Below, piece after piece: positions 1 through 6,178 of a DNA stretch of 16,978 bases. Source of the DNA: Bacteroidetes bacterium UBA955 (GTDB lineage Bacteria > Bacteroidota > Bacteroidia > NS11-12g > UBA955); the NCBI GenBank assembly GCA_002293105.1, contig DBCP01000148.1:359-17336 (forward strand). The letters are read 5' to 3'. Within the stretch, counting starts at the first letter, position 1, and every line of letters begins with the position of its first letter. The notes under the pieces are model-generated. The model did no database searches and was not told the DNA's origin. It saw nothing but the letters and a program-made list of their open reading frames with translations. The position numbers were made by a program, and so were the translations under genes.

Positions 1-29
1 GACCTGCGATTCAACATGGTATGATGGTA

Positions 30-479
30 TTAAAAATCGATGGACGCATTCAGCCAACCATCTTCAATTTGAGCGCCGTAACCCTTATAAAAATCGATGG
101 CTGGCGTATTCCAATCTAGGACTTGCCAAACCATTCTGCGGTAGTTGTTGTGCTTTGCATGAGCTATACACTTTTCAAACAGTGCCTTTCCGATGCCATT
201 GCCACGAAACGATTCAGTTACAATCAAATCTTCCAAGTACAGAACAGGTCCTTTCCAAGTAGAATAGCGGATATAACAAAGCGCCATCCCTACGATTAAA
301 CCGTCTTTCTCAGCCACCCAAGCAACAAACAACGGGTGTTCCTGAAAACCGCTTTGCAACAATGTTTCGGCGTTAGCGACAACTTCGTTGGGTGCTTTTT
401 CGAATACAGCCAACTCATGAATCAACTGCATCATTGCAGCGACATCAGCGGGTATGGAAGGACGGATGTGAAACGACAC
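30..479 (-). CDS. GNAT family N-acetyltransferase, diamine (SSAT-like) type
   Basis: A 149-residue single-domain GNAT acetyltransferase, which would transfer an acetyl group from acetyl-CoA to an amine in the cytoplasm. The acetyl-CoA-binding motif A is visible as RGNGIGKAL at residues 92-100. The segments YSTWKGPVLYLEDL (72-85) and VLDWNTPAIDFYKGYGA near the C-terminus resemble the spermidine/spermine (diamine) N-acetyltransferase branch, so a polyamine or small amine is a plausible substrate; this is inference. The start is GTG at 477-479. The first ATG in frame would remove the conserved first strand (HIRPSIPAD), so GTG is preferred. The gene begins three bases after the stop of the small T9SS-domain gene, so the two are probably cotranscribed. 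Family assignment is confident; substrate is not. Confidence 0.9.
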   Translation of the reverse strand: MSFHIRPSIPADVAAMMQLIHELAVFEKAPNEVVANAETLLQSGFQEHPLFVAWVAEKDGLIVGMALCYIRYSTWKGPVLYLEDLIVTESFRGNGIGKALFEKCIAHAKHNNYRRMVWQVLDWNTPAIDFYKGYGAQIEDGWLNASIDF

Positions 480-482
480 TGA

Positions 483-857
483 TTAGCGAATAGCCAATTT
501 CAATGTTTTGGTGGAATCACCACTTTTAATCTGTAGGAAGTAAACGCCTTTATCAAGCATGGCGTCTCCCAAATCAATTCTTACCTGACCGGTTGTATAA
601 TCCGATTTACGAATGGGGTAAGAATAAACCACTTTACCCAAAACATCATTTACCACAATAACAGCATCGGGGTATTGGGCTTCGGTGAATTGCAAGTTTA
701 CGTAAAAGTAAGAACCTGTTACTGGGTTGGGGTTTAGGGTAAATATCGGACCTTGACCAGCAACCTCGGCAGGGGGCACATCAGGACGAGCATTTGCCTC
801 TACACTGCTCGTAGCGAGTGCAAAAAACAAAATAACTAGTGCCAAAATGCGGTTCAT
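483..857 (-). CDS. Very small secreted protein, essentially a bare T9SS type A sorting domain
   Basis: A 124-residue protein with a signal peptide (residues 1-21, likely cleaved after VEA) followed after only about 15 residues by a C-terminal domain starting at FTLNPNPVTG (39-48) and ending KGVYFLQIKSGDSTKTLKLAIR-like. That end has the layout of the T9SS type A sorting domain: the PNP motif, then G.V.......KGVYF..I and a basic tail. T9SS sorting domains direct export across the outer membrane and are normally fused to a large cargo; here almost no cargo remains. I chose ATG 855-857. The upstream in-frame ATG at 893 lies inside a terminator stem-loop and would add a non-signal-like segment before the hydrophobic core. 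A promoter-like TAACTTTG sits five bases upstream. The GNAT gene follows three bases downstream. Function unknown. Confidence 0.82.
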   Translation of the reverse strand: MNRILALVILFFALATSSVEANARPDVPPAEVAGQGPIFTLNPNPVTGSYFYVNLQFTEAQYPDAVIVVNDVLGKVVYSYPIRKSDYTTGQVRIDLGDAMLDKGVYFLQIKSGDSTKTLKLAIR

Positions 858-862
858 AGGAA

Positions 863-894
863 CAAAGTTAAAAAAAAAGGTGTTTGTTTCCAAA
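863..894 (-). promoter_or_regulatory. Candidate Bacteroidota promoter for the small T9SS-domain gene
   Basis: On the minus strand TTTG (894-891) and TAACTTTG (870-863) are separated by 20 bases, which fits the Bacteroidota consensus TTG-N17-23-TAnnTTTG. The -7 box ends five bases before ATG 857, so the mRNA would have almost no leader. The upstream element and the spacer lie within the terminator stem-loop of the preceding gene. Confidence 0.5.
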
Positions 895-903
895 CACCTT
901 TTT
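871..903 (-). terminator. Rho-independent terminator of the DSTA-repeat lipoprotein gene (could act in both directions)
   Basis: A 13-bp stem pairs 874-886 with 891-903 around the four-base loop at 887-890. Its core is GGTGTTTG/CAAACACC. Read on the minus strand the stem is followed by a run of T through position 871, 22 bases after the lipoprotein stop. A/T tracts flank both sides, so it could also stop transcription arriving on the plus strand. There is no annotated plus-strand gene to its left in the window. Confidence 0.8.
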
Positions 904-925
904 AAATTTCTTTTTTAAGAACTGA

Positions 926-1123
926 TTAGTGAGCAGCTTCTGCAGGTGCAGCAGTTGAATCAGTAGCAGTTGAATCAGCAGCAGTTGAATCAGTAGCAGT
1001 TGAATCTACAACAGCGGTAGAATCAGTAGCAGTTGAATCAGTAGCAGCAGTTTCAGCTGAGTTAGAACAAGCAGCAAATGCGAACATAGCGCAAGCGGCA
1101 ACGGCGAAAGTGATTTTTTTCAT
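926..1123 (-). CDS. Small DSTA-repeat lipoprotein
   Basis: A 65-residue protein with a lipoprotein signal peptide: MKKITF, a hydrophobic stretch, and the lipobox FAAC with the acylated cysteine at residue 19. The mature part is about 46 residues of low-complexity sequence containing six copies of DSTA, ending PAEAAH. It is acidic, rich in Thr/Ser/Ala, and has no other cysteine. No enzymatic domain is visible; a flexible surface or periplasmic tether is possible but unproven. Similar short Asp-Ser-Thr-Ala lipoproteins are common in Bacteroidota and usually annotated as hypothetical. A good promoter (1151-1181) lies upstream and a strong terminator (871-903) downstream, so it is a single-gene transcription unit that is probably well expressed. 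Start ATG 1121-1123 is preceded by an A-rich leader without a Shine-Dalgarno sequence. Confidence 0.8.
   Translation of the reverse strand: MKKITFAVAACAMFAFAACSNSAETAATDSTATDSTAVVDSTATDSTAADSTATDSTAAPAEAAH
951..1043 (-). repeat. 15-bp coding tandem repeat (DSTA repeats)
   Basis: Units of GCAGTTGAATCAGTA (plus-strand reading) start at 951, 966, 981, 996 and 1029, with one or two changes in some copies. An 18-base diverged unit occupies 1011-1028. The length is always a multiple of three, so the frame of the lipoprotein gene is kept. The near-identity of the units suggests recent slippage expansion. Confidence 0.85.
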
Positions 1124-1150
1124 TTTGTTTATTTCTTATGATGTGTGATG

Positions 1151-1181
1151 CAAAAATAGAAGTGAATTCACAAACCACAAA
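1151..1181 (-). promoter_or_regulatory. Promoter of the DSTA-repeat lipoprotein gene
   Basis: On the minus strand TTTG (1181-1178), a 19-base spacer, and TATTTTTG (1158-1151) match the Bacteroidota sigma-ABfr type consensus TTG-N17-23-TAnnTTTG. The -7 box ends 27 bases before the ATG, leaving a leader of about 20 bases. Confidence 0.7.
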
Positions 1182-1244
1182 GAAAAATTGAAAAAAAATG
1201 TAAAAAAAGATTGAAAATGTTTAAGATGTTGTATTTCAATTATT

Positions 1245-1417
1245 TACGATTTTAAAAACCTAACATTCGGGCCAAAATGTGAGATTTTTTACACATAAAT
1301 GACCAAAAAAAATAATTTCTTAACAGTAAATTCATCCCCAAAAAGCGATGGAACAACCCGTCTAAATCCTGCACCATATTATGTTGAATGTTAGGGCCAT
1401 GTTAGAAAACAATCGTA
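1245..1417. repeat. Nested long-range inverted repeat in the 1124-1496 intergenic region
   Basis: Two arms pair in nested order: TACGATT (1245-1251) with AATCGTA (1411-1417), and CCTAACATTC (1259-1268) with GAATGTTAGG (1386-1395). They enclose 117 bases. The remaining gene-free stretch (1124-1496, 373 bases) is strongly AT-rich and holds the lipoprotein promoter, a CRP-like half-site pair near 1278-1293, the hairpin at 1426-1441 and the cruF promoter candidate. I see no coding sequence in it. Whether the arms form an RNA structure, mark an old mobile element or occur by chance cannot be decided here. Confidence 0.4.
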
Positions 1418-1425
1418 AAAAACGC

Positions 1426-1441
1426 CATACCGAAAGGTATG
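1426..1441. promoter_or_regulatory. Perfect 6-bp inverted repeat upstream of the cruF-like gene, possible operator
   Basis: CATACC-GAAA-GGTATG is a perfect inverted repeat with a GNRA-type four-base centre. It ends about ten bases upstream of the candidate -33 element (TTTG 1452-1455) of the cruF-like gene, a position suited to a regulator binding site. It could instead be a small RNA hairpin. No T-run follows on the plus strand, so it is not a terminator. Confidence 0.35.
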
Positions 1442-1479
1442 TTACACTGATTTTGGGTAAATTTATCATCCTCGAAGGG

Positions 1480-1487
1480 TACATTTG
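1480..1487 (+). promoter_or_regulatory. Candidate -7 promoter box of the cruF-like gene
   Basis: TACATTTG matches TAnnTTTG exactly and ends nine bases before ATG 1497. A TTTG at 1452-1455 lies 24 bases upstream, at the edge of the accepted spacing. The mRNA leader would be very short. Confidence 0.45.
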
Positions 1488-1496
1488 TAGTGCTGT

Positions 1497-2135
1497 ATGA
1501 ATAACGTAGAAAATCGTTTTATCACCCTGGTCGCTATTATTTACTGTGTAGGCATTGCTGGATTCATGATTCCATCACTCAATGCTACCTTCATTTGGCT
1601 CACCCCCTACAACATCATTGCTGCATTTATTTTTGCTTGGATTTTCCATAAAAAATGGGAAGCCAAACATGTTGCCTTGATTGTCACCGTGGGTGTGTTG
1701 GGATTTTTCTTGGAATATGCAGGCGTCACTACAGGCAAGATTTTCGGCAGTTATCACTATGGTCGCACCCTTGGTGCTGGATGGCAGGGTGTCCCCTACC
1801 TCATTGGCCTGAACTGGGCCGCATTGATCTTTTTCACCTCGAGTCTATTGGCCGGCAAAGTCAACAACCCTTATGGCGCCTCGTTCCTCGGCGCCTGCCT
1901 CATGACCCTTTACGATTTCTTCTTGGAACCCGTAGCCATGCGTTACGATTTCTGGCATTGGCATCGCGGAATCATTCCTACACAAAACTACATCGCATGG
2001 TTCATTGCGGCATTCCTCTTTCAACTATTACTTCACCTAAACACAAAACCCCAGCGAAATAAAATGGCCGGGGCCATGTACTTTATCCAGCTGGGGTTTT
2101 TCTTGATCCTGTACGTGTATATCCGAATCTTTTAA
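1497..2135 (+). CDS. cruF: Carotenoid biosynthesis membrane protein, CruF-like 1',2'-hydratase family
   Basis: A 212-residue integral membrane protein with about six or seven hydrophobic segments. It carries the pattern of the carotenoid biosynthesis family PF04240/COG2324 (CruF and bisanhydrobacterioruberin hydratase): GFFLEYAGVTTGKIFG at residues 69-84 with Glu73, then YHYG..LG, GVPYLIGLNW (98-107) and a late DFFLEPVAMR segment. Known members add water to the psi end of acyclic or monocyclic carotenoids, creating a 1'-hydroxyl. In carotenoid-producing marine Flavobacteria a CruF is used for saproxanthin and myxol. This gene stands alone, about 4 kb from the crtZ-crtI-crtB operon. The stop TAA overlaps the acyl-CoA synthetase stop on the other strand by four bases. 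The family call is strong; the exact reaction is inferred from the family and from the crt genes nearby. Confidence 0.75.
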   Translation: MNNVENRFITLVAIIYCVGIAGFMIPSLNATFIWLTPYNIIAAFIFAWIFHKKWEAKHVALIVTVGVLGFFLEYAGVTTGKIFGSYHYGRTLGAGWQGVPYLIGLNWAALIFFTSSLLAGKVNNPYGASFLGACLMTLYDFFLEPVAMRYDFWHWHRGIIPTQNYIAWFIAAFLFQLLLHLNTKPQRNKMAGAMYFIQLGFFLILYVYIRIF

Positions 2136-4021
2136 GCGTACATCGCTTCGATTTCGTCGTTGTATTTTTCCATCACCACCTTGCGCTTCACTTTTAGCGT
2201 AATGGTCATGTCGCCCGCCTCCACACTAAATGGCTCGCGCTTCACGATAAAATCCTTCACGCGCTCAAACTTCGCCAAATTCTCACTCAACTTCTTCACA
2301 TCCTCTTGCATCCACTTCTTAATTTCTTCATCCTGAATGAAAGGATCGCCTACTTCGAAATAGTCTTTTCTGCCACCAAACGCCGATTTCAACTCATCCA
2401 TGTTTGGGTGAATGATCGCTGTTAAATATTCTTTCTTGTCACCGATGATGAAAACCTGCTCCAACCTGGGGCTTCTCAACAAAACATTCTCAATTTGCGT
2501 TGGATAAATGTTCTTGCCCAAAGAAGTCTTCAACATATTCTTCAAGCGATCTGTGATCTTCAAATAGCCGCGATCAAATCTTCCAATATCGCCAGTGTGG
2601 AACCAACCCTCTTCATCAAACACCTCAGCGGTTGCCTCAGGCCTGTTCCAATATCCTTGCATTACGTTCGGACCTTTCACCAAAATCTCACCCTCTTCAC
2701 TCGCATATTCTGCGTCAAATGAATCATAGGTTTGCAACGCCAAAATCTTCTTGGTCTCAATGTCCTGAATCGCCACCTGCTGTCTGGGCGCAACCCTACC
2801 CACTGTACCGTATACTTGGCGTTCGAATTCGTTTACAGTAACCAACGGACTGGTTTCGCTCAAACCATAACCCTCTTGCACTCGCATACCCAAATTGGCA
2901 AAAAACTCACCCACATGCACAGGTAACGCACCCGCACCACTTACAAACATCTTCAGTCGGCCACCCATTTTCGCCTTGATTTTCGAATACACCAATTTCT
3001 CAGCAACACCCACCTGCATGGCCAACAACGGACCCACCATCTTGCCTTGATCCCTTCGAACTCGGGCTTCTCCACCCACTTTCAATGCCCACAAGAATAT
3101 CTTGGCACTAATACCACCCTTCTCGGTCGCGCTCTTGTAGACCTTATCATGCACCCGCTCCAACAAACGTGGCACCGCAGCCATTAAGGTAGGCCGCATC
3201 TCTTGGATATTCTGAGCCACCTTGTCGATGTTCTCAGCAAATGCCACCTGCGCACCAATATACGTACTCAAATACATGGTAGCCAATCGCTCAAACACGT
3301 GACTCAGCGGCAAGAAACTCAAATACAAATCATCAGATGTAATTGTGGGACACAATTCTTTGGCATCATAACAGTTGCTCATAAAATTGTAATGCGTTAG
3401 CATAACCCCTTTGGGCATACCTGTAGTTCCGCTTGTGTAGATGAATGTAGAGAGGTCTGTTTTCTCAACCGCTGCAAACCGCGCTTCAATGGCCTCGGCA
3501 TGCTTTTCACGAAGGGCCTGTCCTTCTACGCGCACCGATGAAAAATCGGTATATAATGCACCACTCTCCAAATCTGATGGCATACAAACCACCTTCGTGA
3601 CTGTATTACAGTCCGATTGTACTTTTTTAAACTTCTTGAGTAAGAACGCATTCCCCACGAACAATACTTTGGAGCCGCTATCATTCAAAATATATGCGGT
3701 TTCCTCATGGGTCAGTGTAGGGTAAATGGATACGTTTACAAGACCAAGCTTCTGTATGGTTTGATCGATAAAATAGTATTCCGGACAATTGTCAAGCACC
3801 ATCGCCACGCGATCGCCTTTTTCTAGCCCCAACTCCATGAGCCATGAACCAATCTGGGCCACAGCATCTAAAACATCTTGATAGGTATATTTCTCCCAAA
3901 CGCCCTTTTCCTTGGCGAACATCACCGGGTGATCCAAAGAATGGATTTTGGTGGCTGCGTTTACATAAAATTCGTGGAGGGATTGGAAATTGGGATCCTT
4001 TTTTTGTATTACTTGAGACAT
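2132..4021 (-). CDS. Long-chain acyl-CoA synthetase (AMP-forming)
   Basis: A 629-residue ANL-superfamily adenylating enzyme of the FadD15/long-chain type, which activates fatty acids to acyl-CoA with ATP. The P-loop YTSGTTGMPKG is at 195-205, the adenine-binding motif GYGLSETSP at 384-392, HTGD at 475-478, and the hinge/A8 segment GYLKITDRLKN follows. The late lysine-containing motif LGKNIYP is also present. The length is typical for the family. I start at ATG 4019-4021 (MSQVIQKK) rather than the TTG six codons upstream. Candidate promoter boxes lie about 28 bases before this ATG. It faces the cruF-like gene tail to tail with a four-base overlap and lies 108 bases downstream of the Nfu gene. 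Substrate chain length cannot be read from sequence. Confidence 0.93.
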   Translation of the reverse strand: MSQVIQKKDPNFQSLHEFYVNAATKIHSLDHPVMFAKEKGVWEKYTYQDVLDAVAQIGSWLMELGLEKGDRVAMVLDNCPEYYFIDQTIQKLGLVNVSIYPTLTHEETAYILNDSGSKVLFVGNAFLLKKFKKVQSDCNTVTKVVCMPSDLESGALYTDFSSVRVEGQALREKHAEAIEARFAAVEKTDLSTFIYTSGTTGMPKGVMLTHYNFMSNCYDAKELCPTITSDDLYLSFLPLSHVFERLATMYLSTYIGAQVAFAENIDKVAQNIQEMRPTLMAAVPRLLERVHDKVYKSATEKGGISAKIFLWALKVGGEARVRRDQGKMVGPLLAMQVGVAEKLVYSKIKAKMGGRLKMFVSGAGALPVHVGEFFANLGMRVQEGYGLSETSPLVTVNEFERQVYGTVGRVAPRQQVAIQDIETKKILALQTYDSFDAEYASEEGEILVKGPNVMQGYWNRPEATAEVFDEEGWFHTGDIGRFDRGYLKITDRLKNMLKTSLGKNIYPTQIENVLLRSPRLEQVFIIGDKKEYLTAIIHPNMDELKSAFGGRKDYFEVGDPFIQDEEIKKWMQEDVKKLSENLAKFERVKDFIVKREPFSVEAGDMTITLKVKRKVVMEKYNDEIEAMYA

Positions 4022-4049
4022 AGTCAGTGTTGCTTTCAAACGTTAAAAG

Positions 4050-4080
4050 CAAATATGTCCGAAAATTGTGTGATTCCCAA
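4050..4080 (-). promoter_or_regulatory. Candidate promoter of the acyl-CoA synthetase gene
   Basis: On the minus strand TTG (4080-4078), a 20-base spacer and CATATTTG (4057-4050) approximate TTG-N17-23-TAnnTTTG with one mismatch. The -7 box ends 28 bases before ATG 4021. Confidence 0.38.
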
Positions 4081-4129
4081 GTACTTTGCAAAAATTCAAT
4101 GTACTAGAACCTGTTTGGCAATGATCACA

Positions 4130-4702
4130 TTAGACCGCTTCAGCCTCAACAGCCACCACTTCTGGCACCATACGCTTCAACAAATTCTCAATGCCCGCCT
4201 TCAAAGTCATGGTACTACTTGGACAGCCACTGCAGCTTCCTTTCATCTGAACTGTAACAACGCCATCCACAAAACTTTTGAAATCAATGGCACCGCCGTC
4301 CATTTCTACTGCAGGTCGCACGTGATCTTCAAGGAGCTGACGAATCTTACGTTCGATTTCCGTTTCTTGCTCGGGGGTAAGTTGGGTCTTGGGCGATACG
4401 ATTTCTTTGCCCTGTTCAATCCATTCTGTAAAGAAATTGCGTAAATCAGGAATCAAATCAAACCATTCGTAATCCTCATTCTTGGTGATACTCACGAAAT
4501 TATTCATGATAAATACCCCTTTCACAAATGGCATCTCAAACAACGCTTTCACCAATGCCCCGCCTTCTTCGGCTTTTTCAGCATTTCTGAAATCTGCACT
4601 GTCGTTTGGTAACAACATTTTGTTTGACACAAACTTCATGCTTTCAGGGTTGGGCGTAGCTTCCGCATAGATGGTGACGATGTCGTTCAAGCTTTTTTCC
4701 AT
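4130..4702 (-). CDS. Nfu-type iron-sulfur cluster scaffold protein
   Basis: A 190-residue protein with two domains. The N-terminal part (AEATPNPESMKFVSNKMLLP near 13-32) is the Nfu_N scaffold domain. The C-terminal part is the NifU-like domain with the cluster-binding CxxC at Cys157-Cys160 in GSCSGCPSSTMTLK. Such proteins carry or transfer Fe-S clusters in the cytoplasm. The two-domain layout matches eukaryotic NFU1 and many Bacteroidota proteins, and differs from E. coli NfuA, whose N-terminal domain is A-type. It is divergent from radA and upstream of the acyl-CoA synthetase gene, probably as its own unit since a spacer of 108 bases with a promoter-like motif follows. Start ATG 4700-4702 is the only start that keeps the whole Nfu_N domain. 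Confidence 0.92.
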   Translation of the reverse strand: MEKSLNDIVTIYAEATPNPESMKFVSNKMLLPNDSADFRNAEKAEEGGALVKALFEMPFVKGVFIMNNFVSITKNEDYEWFDLIPDLRNFFTEWIEQGKEIVSPKTQLTPEQETEIERKIRQLLEDHVRPAVEMDGGAIDFKSFVDGVVTVQMKGSCSGCPSSTMTLKAGIENLLKRMVPEVVAVEAEAV

Positions 4703-4709
4703 AACACCA

Positions 4710-4717
4710 CAAAATTA
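4710..4717 (-). promoter_or_regulatory. Candidate -7 promoter box of the Nfu gene
   Basis: TAATTTTG on the minus strand matches TAnnTTTG and ends seven bases before ATG 4702. No good TTG is seen at the usual upstream spacing. The leader would be very short. Confidence 0.42.
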
Positions 4718-4822
4718 ACAAAACTTTCACCGAATTTCCCACCTTATTTAGATTGTTTCTAAAAGAAATTTCATTGCCTTGCCGCATCTTTGTAAATTAC
4801 CCAATCGTTACATCCAACTACC

Positions 4823-6178
4823 ATGACAAAAGCCAAAACCACCTTTTTCTGTAAATCTTGCGGATTCGAAAGTCCCAAATGGATCGGCAAATGTCCGGGC
4901 TGTAGCGAATGGAACACCTTCATCGAAGAAATTAAGCCCACCAAGCAGACCACAGCATGGAAAAAAAGCGGTCGGAAAATCGCTGAACCCAAAGCCATGC
5001 GGGCCATTGAAGCCAGCGAATCGGCGAGATTGATCTTACCAGACGACGAACTAAACTTGGTTTTGGGTGGCGGATTGGTCCCTGGCGCTGTCATCTTGCT
5101 TGGCGGCGAACCTGGCATCGGCAAGAGTACACTTTTGCTGCAAATCGCCCTACAAACCAGCGCAAAAACATTGTACGTCTCTGGTGAAGAAAGCGAAACC
5201 CAAATCAAACTTCGGGCAGAGCGACTAGGCCTTGGCGATAGCGATTGTGAAGTCCTCACCGAAACCCTGCTGGAAAACATCAAAAACGTGCTCGACAACG
5301 ACACCCCCGAGCTGCTCATCATCGATTCCATACAAACCCTGTACACAGACCAGCTCGATGCCACACCCGGCAGCGTTTCACAAATCCGGGAATGTGCTGG
5401 GCAGTTGTTGCAATTTGCCAAAGAACATGATGTACCGGTGTTTTTGGTCGGACATATCACCAAAGATGGCAACCTCGCTGGCCCAAAAATCTTGGAACAC
5501 ATGGTAGACACAGTGCTACAATTCGAGGGCGATCGACACCATGCATACCGAATCATCCGCACTTTGAAAAACCGATTTGGCAGCACCCAAGAATTGGGCA
5601 TCTATGAAATGCATGGCGGCGGACTCAAGGGCGTGAAAAACCCTTCCGAAATTTGGCTGGCACAACGTGAAGAGGTGCTATCGGGCATCGGAATAGCGGC
5701 CGTGTTAGAGGGCGTTCGTCCTTTGCTATTAGAAACCCAAGCACTCGTGAGCACCGCGGTATACGGCACACCCCAGCGCTCAGCTACGGGTTACGACTTG
5801 CGCAGGCTCAATATGTTATTGGCCGTGTTAGAAAAGCGATGTGGTTTCAAATTGGGTCAGCAAGATGTGTTTGTGAATCTAGCTGGCGGACTGCGCTTGG
5901 AAGACCCCGCATTGGACCTTGCTTTGATGGCGGCAATCATGAGCAGTTTCTATTCCGAACCACTTCCAACGAAATGCGTTTTCTCGGCTGAAGTTGGATT
6001 GAGCGGTGAAGTAAGGGCGGTTCAGCGGGTGGAACAACGCATCGCAGAGGCAGAAAAACTGGGTTTCACCGATATCGTCATTTCAAAATACAACAAATTC
6101 AACCAAGAACACACCGGCAAAATCAAGGTGCATAGCTTTGGTAGGATCGACGAAATTTTCAGTTGGCTGTTTGGTTAA
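4823..6178 (+). CDS. radA: DNA repair protein RadA (Sms)
   Basis: A 451-residue RadA/Sms, the RecA-related hexameric helicase that extends D-loops and promotes branch migration in recombinational repair. The N-terminal zinc finger uses Cys10, Cys13, Cys24 and Cys27. The Walker A motif is GEPGIGKS at 95-102, and a Walker B-like stretch ELLIIDSIQTL follows. The RadA signature KNRFG is at 249-253. The C-terminal third (GGLRLEDPALDLALMAAIMSS, AEVGLSGEVRAV) is the Lon-protease-like domain. Length and domain order are typical, with no broken motif. It is divergent from the Nfu gene (120-base spacer). A possible -7 box, CATCTTTG, at 4785-4792 is one base off consensus. The TAA stop overlaps the crtB stop by four bases. 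Confidence 0.97.
   Translation: MTKAKTTFFCKSCGFESPKWIGKCPGCSEWNTFIEEIKPTKQTTAWKKSGRKIAEPKAMRAIEASESARLILPDDELNLVLGGGLVPGAVILLGGEPGIGKSTLLLQIALQTSAKTLYVSGEESETQIKLRAERLGLGDSDCEVLTETLLENIKNVLDNDTPELLIIDSIQTLYTDQLDATPGSVSQIRECAGQLLQFAKEHDVPVFLVGHITKDGNLAGPKILEHMVDTVLQFEGDRHHAYRIIRTLKNRFGSTQELGIYEMHGGGLKGVKNPSEIWLAQREEVLSGIGIAAVLEGVRPLLLETQALVSTAVYGTPQRSATGYDLRRLNMLLAVLEKRCGFKLGQQDVFVNLAGGLRLEDPALDLALMAAIMSSFYSEPLPTKCVFSAEVGLSGEVRAVQRVEQRIAEAEKLGFTDIVISKYNKFNQEHTGKIKVHSFGRIDEIFSWLFG

Noticed and set aside
1..29. Possible end of another gene at the left edge
   Set aside because: Only 29 bases precede the GNAT stop; short open stretches exist in several frames and none can be supported.
858..893. 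Upstream extension of the small T9SS-domain gene to an ATG at 893
   Set aside because: That ATG sits inside the terminator stem-loop and the added residues precede a normal signal peptide, so ATG 857 is the better start.
3878..4444. A 188-codon plus-strand frame spanning the acyl-CoA synthetase start and the Nfu gene
   Set aside because: It runs across two well-supported minus-strand genes and their promoter region and shows no domain features.
4756..4768. TTTCT-AAA-AGAAA symmetry between the Nfu gene and radA as an operator
   Set aside because: It is short and of low complexity in an AT-rich spacer, and I see no second copy.
4771..5601. A 276-codon open frame on the minus strand antisense to radA
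   Set aside because: It is rich in Ser, Cys and Pro, has no recognisable domain, and lies fully opposite an intact, well-conserved radA. It is a shadow frame.
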